Assembly (NCBI RefSeq): GCF_040954835.1
Contig: NC_090696.1
Coordinates: 68,385,722 to 68,449,721 of the forward strand
From: Lepisosteus oculatus
Taxonomy: Eukaryota; Chordata; Actinopteri; Semionotiformes; Lepisosteidae
Length of the DNA stretch: 64,000 nucleotides
Direction of reading: 5' to 3'
The position numbers and the translations under genes were made by a program. The notes below the pieces were generated by a model that was not told where the DNA came from, made no database searches, and worked only from the letters and a program-made list of their open reading frames with translations. Of the stretch, positions 16,340 through 64,000 are shown piece by piece; position 1 is the first letter of the stretch; each line of letters begins with the position of its first letter.

Positions 16340-16990
16340 TATGATCAAAATAGATTCTAGCGGAAAGGTACAACTTGTTAGAGTTCTTTGAACAAGCAAC
16401 AACACTAATGGATATGTCAGCACACTGTTTGGTATATTTAGATTTTTGGAGGGCTTTTGATGAATTTCCTCCTGCCAGATTAATACTCAAATTGCAGGTG
16501 TCAGACATTCAATGAACTGTGTGTACCTGGATTGTGAGCTGGCTAATAGACAGAAAACTGGGTACTGATAAGGGGTGAATACTCAAATTGGTGTTATTTG
16601 TTAATTTATTAATTATTAATTATATGCCCACTGGGATTTGTATAATGATTACTGCTCCTCCAAACACCTCTAACTATTATGGAAAACTAGTCGAGTTTGC
16701 AAAATTAGAGTCTCCTACAACATGATGGTATTAAGCGTGAAATTGGATACAGCATTGGTTAATAGAAAATTGAGAGCACAGATGAGCTGTGCAGCAAAAG
16801 CTACATTTCGGGAGATATAGGTGTCTGTTCTTCCTAAATCATTTAAATGAACTAATCAAGTTTGAAAATGATACCAGATCGGCATAGTACATGGAAAGGA
16901 ACTTAAAAAAATGCACCGCAGCTGGATGAACATAGGTCAAAGGGCATTCAATACTGGCACGCCAAAAATGTTGCAGTATATTGACAGCTA
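16340..16990 (+). mobile_element. Fossil reverse-transcriptase fragment of a CR1/L2-like non-LTR retrotransposon
   Basis: The + strand reads VYLDFWRAFDEFPPARLILK at about 16431-16490, then a stop, then CTWIVSWLIDRKLGT. These match the usual RT pattern of a YLDF-KAFD-VPH core followed by a WI-WL-R segment. Near 16855, LIKFENDTR stands where active elements have KFADDT, so the catalytic Asp pair is lost. In-frame stops show it is dead. The exact clade is a guess. Confidence 0.65.
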
Positions 16991-17074
16991 TATACTAATA
17001 TCAGGAGAACTGAAAAGACCATTGGCCATGTCTAAAACTACAATAACACAAACGCTGTTGTGCACATGGCAATA

Positions 17075-17298
17075 GGGTGCATGTCCAGCACGCGCGCTGC
17101 ACCTGTCCGTCTGCGGCGCGCTCCTCCGCAGCTTCAGGGCCGCACTGCGCAGGCACCCTCGGCCCGCCTCGCGCTGACAGCGGCCGCGGCTTGCGTCATT
17201 TCTCAGCGACCTGGGAGGAATGCACTTGGCGCCAAGCTGGAAGAGCACTGGAGGTGCACACTGGCTTTAAACATTCAAGAAATCGTATATAATATACG
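17075..17298 (+). promoter_or_regulatory. GC-rich rfc1 promoter and 5'UTR region with E2F-like palindrome
   Basis: A short CpG-rich patch (about 17085-17235) lies just before the rfc1 start codon in otherwise AT-rich DNA. It contains the perfect 12-base palindrome CTTGGCGCCAAG (17225-17236), which fits an E2F/DP site, and TGCGTCA (17192-17198), which fits a CRE/ATF half site. E2F control is established for many replication genes; here it is inferred. TATATAATATA lies only 1-12 bases before the ATG and is too close to act as this start's TATA box. The transcription start is not determined. Confidence 0.55.
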
Positions 17299-41639
<24,341 letters not shown>

Positions 41640-42229
41640 GAGGAGGGGGGGGCGGGGGTGTATCCGACAAAGTCCCCCAGGACACGAGGGACACCTGGAA
41701 CGTGGGCAAGGCTGCAAACGGGCACTCTGAGGCCACGACCGGGCTCAGAAGCTGGTGACGATTCAAAAACTTCCTTTCCTGCTGGTGTGCTGGAAGGAGC
41801 ACCTTATATGCAAGTAATCGAAATCTGGTAACCACATTAAAAATAGCTTCCGCTCTGCATATCACTAATGTGACGTGTTATACAAACATGTACCGACAGG
41901 TTCTGTAGATGTTGGTAGAGATGTAAAGCTGCACACACTGTCTTACTTGGTGGTTTTCACTGGAGCCTGTTTTTCACTCTTCCTAGCCATGTGGAGAAGT
42001 TGTTTTACGAACTACAAGGACTCAAATCTTAAAGGCTTAACTCAGACTTTTTTGCCAGTATTTATATTTCCCAGCTGCTCATATCTTTAGAGTAGTGTTG
42101 ATGTCATGATGACTGGTGATAGAGATGCTTTCACTGGATCGAGTTGTAAATATGAAGTGTACTATTTTTTCCCCCCTAAGTTACTCTTTGCTGGACTGAA
42201 AATGAAGTGGTAAAGTATTGTTTACCGTC

Positions 42230-42344
42230 AATAAAAAGACTGATGTTTTCTTACTTGTCTGTCAGTTTGAACTGAGAATTCTCATGTCCTGCATTTATTG
42301 CTGTAAAGGTTTTTGTATAATTTGCAAAGTTTTGAAGAAATAAA
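42230..42344 (+). terminator. rfc1 polyadenylation signals
   Basis: AATAAA at 42230-42235 and again at 42339-42344, about 590 and 700 bases after the stop codon. The 3'UTR (from 41640) has no repeat I recognise. Both signals look usable, so two 3' ends are possible. Confidence 0.7.
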
Positions 42345-42944
42345 AAGATAACATACTTGAAATGGTTACATAGTTGTTTTTTTTCGGAAAATGGAGATGG
42401 TTTCAGGATATCGGCCCAGAGGGGTGAAAGAGATGATGGCTATCCCAGACAGTGATATGCACATTCGTGTACTATCGGTGAGAAAGTGAAAAAACAGATC
42501 TGTGGGAGAGGTGTGATTAAGAATACGCTCCTTGGTTCTCCTGAGCCTTAGATTCGTGCCACCTCACTCTCATTCATGCCTGAACAAGGCTCAACAGCTT
42601 CTTGTGTTTCAGGCTAGTTTTTGTGTTGAGTTACCCCCATCTTTCTTATTGGTCTTAGTTAATTGGGTGGAGGGTCCAGAGTTTGTCGCCATAGGATCTC
42701 ATGATCTCGTTGCGCATCTGTAAGCATCAGTATGGTAAATGTCCGGCCGCTCCCCAAAAGTCCTTTGTGCTACAGTTGTACTCTTTATACGCACGTATAA
42801 AATGAAGAAAATAATTACCTTTTAAATGAGAAAATGGATCACCAAATACTTTTTTGTACAAGAAATGTTTAAATTTCCATCAAAGATTTAAAGCATTTTA
42901 AGACGACCTGGAAAGAAGAAACTTCAAATAGACATTGAAAACAT

Positions 42945-44098
42945 TTTATTGAGTAGAGATATTGCAACAATATTTTAGATAAAAATAGTGATCCAGTCCT
43001 ATTTTACATGTACATAAACATTCAGATAAGAAGTAGGAAAAGCATATTATAGTACTAGTTAAACATTCTATAATAGATTGCTATTTTGTCTAGTCCTGAA
43101 ATAGAACAGCTTTTATGTATTCATTTGTCCCCAGCATGAAAGACAGATTTATTTTTAGAAAAAAAATATTTTAAGAACTTGAGATGTGTACTGTCACACA
43201 GCCTGCAGGTTTCAAAGGATTAAAGAGTTTCTGCATCTGAAAAGAGAAGAAAGGCTTTACATATCAAAAGTCAGTACATCCTATACAGACAGCAGTACAT
43301 TTTGTCCGTCTTCCTTTATTTTAGAAATTCCATTGATTTAATCCTTGATGTGACTAGCACTGAAGATCTGATGTTGATTCCAGATGATTCGTGCATTGTT
43401 ATGCCTTATTCATTTAAATTTTTGCCACAATCTGTTTCAGGTTATATCACCATCAGGTCCTGACTATTCTGTGCAAGAACTAATCACAGTCATACAATAT
43501 TATTTGAACTCGATTTGTACTGAAGTCATTGTAAGTGTGTTAGTACTATTATTTTTGACAGTGCCTCATTTCCCGTTTTCTTCTAATATTCTTTCTTGTA
43601 AAAAGGTAGTAAGCTGCCTGTTCTACACATTATAGCAACAGCTGAATAAGTCAGATTTGTGTGCTTTAATGTCGCAAGCGAAATCGTACAATGAGGTGTA
43701 GTAGCGTGTGTTGCAGGTAATACCTCATTTGTTAGGTTGAACACTATATGCACAACTGAGAAAGCAGAAATTCACACCCATTCCATGTTTACCCAAGACT
43801 GAACCAATTTTTCACAAGCATTAACCATTGCCAAGTTGCTTGACATAATTCAGGCCCCTGGAATTTCTATTTCTATTAAAACTGAGTGTCCTCAGTGTAG
43901 GTTAGCTCAAGGTTAACACAAGACAACCTGGTCTAAAAAAATTCAGTTCTTGCATTCTACCTTAGTAAGATTAGTTGTTTTTTAATTGGCCCAATGCTGC
44001 CTAGATACAACAAAAATGAGACATTAATTGTTAAATACAGAGTTTATGGTTCAAATTCCCAGGGAGAAAATCTGAGTACCTGTCCAGGACAACACCGG
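42945..44098 (-). terminator. Presumed wdr19 3'UTR with distal polyadenylation signal
   Basis: A minus-strand AATAAA lies at 42945-42950 and another at 43315-43320; the wdr19 stop is at 44099-44101. The 3'UTR would be 0.8-1.15 kb and AT-rich. The gap to the rfc1 end at 42.34 kb is about 0.6 kb, so the two genes converge without overlap. No other gene is seen here. Confidence 0.45.

Positions 44099-64000
<19,902 letters not shown>

Larger units (their letters stand above)
14534..17074. other. Spacer between divergent klb and rfc1
   Basis: The first few hundred bases presumably hold the klb 5'UTR and promoter; no TATA box or CpG island stands out. A (CA)n run sits near 14842-14851. From 16050 onward it contains a SINE fragment and a decayed reverse-transcriptase relic, listed separately. 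I see no additional gene. Confidence 0.5.

Noticed and set aside
17287-17297. TATATAATATA as the rfc1 TATA box
   Set aside because: It lies immediately before the start codon, leaving no room for a transcript start 25-30 bases downstream and before the ATG.

Overview
The window is vertebrate genomic DNA. I read it as a ray-finned fish: every gene is split into many short coding exons with GT-AG introns, the proteins are clear orthologues of human genes, and the introns carry fish-type SINEs and decayed non-LTR retrotransposons. A gar, bowfin or other early-branching ray-finned lineage is my guess; the sequence does not prove it. It is not a prokaryotic or mobile-island window, and I found no operons, CRISPR arrays, tRNA or rRNA genes.

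Layout: (1) 1-4.7 kb, + strand: the 3' part of rpl9 (60S ribosomal protein L9/uL6), whose last coding exon is present twice. (2) 5.7-14.5 kb, - strand: a complete five-exon klb (beta-klotho, FGF19/21 co-receptor), 1028 codons. (3) 14.5-17.3 kb: spacer between the divergent klb and rfc1 genes, holding a 5S-headed SINE fragment, a decayed reverse-transcriptase relic and a GC-rich rfc1 promoter region with an E2F-like palindrome. (4) 17.3-42.3 kb, + strand: complete rfc1 (replication factor C large subunit), 26 coding exons, 1204 codons, with one exon tandemly duplicated near the N-terminus. (5) about 42.9-64 kb, - strand: the last 23 coding exons (892 codons) of wdr19 (IFT144, an IFT-A ciliary transport subunit); its 5' half lies beyond the right edge.

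The order rpl9(+) klb(-) rfc1(+) wdr19(-) is the human 4p14 order read in reverse, so this is conserved synteny. The four genes do not share a pathway: translation, hormone co-reception, DNA replication and cilia. Neighbouring genes alternate tail-to-tail (rpl9/klb, rfc1/wdr19) and head-to-head (klb/rfc1).

I worked out exon borders by hand from splice sites, reading phase and remembered human homologues. For the complete klb and rfc1 genes, and for the visible part of wdr19, summed exon lengths are divisible by three and every junction phase matches, which supports the models. The most interesting observations are two tandem exon duplications (rpl9 last exon, rfc1 exon 4). The rpl9 pair differs almost only at synonymous sites over its shared part, as expected if both copies are used. 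No wholly new biological system was seen.
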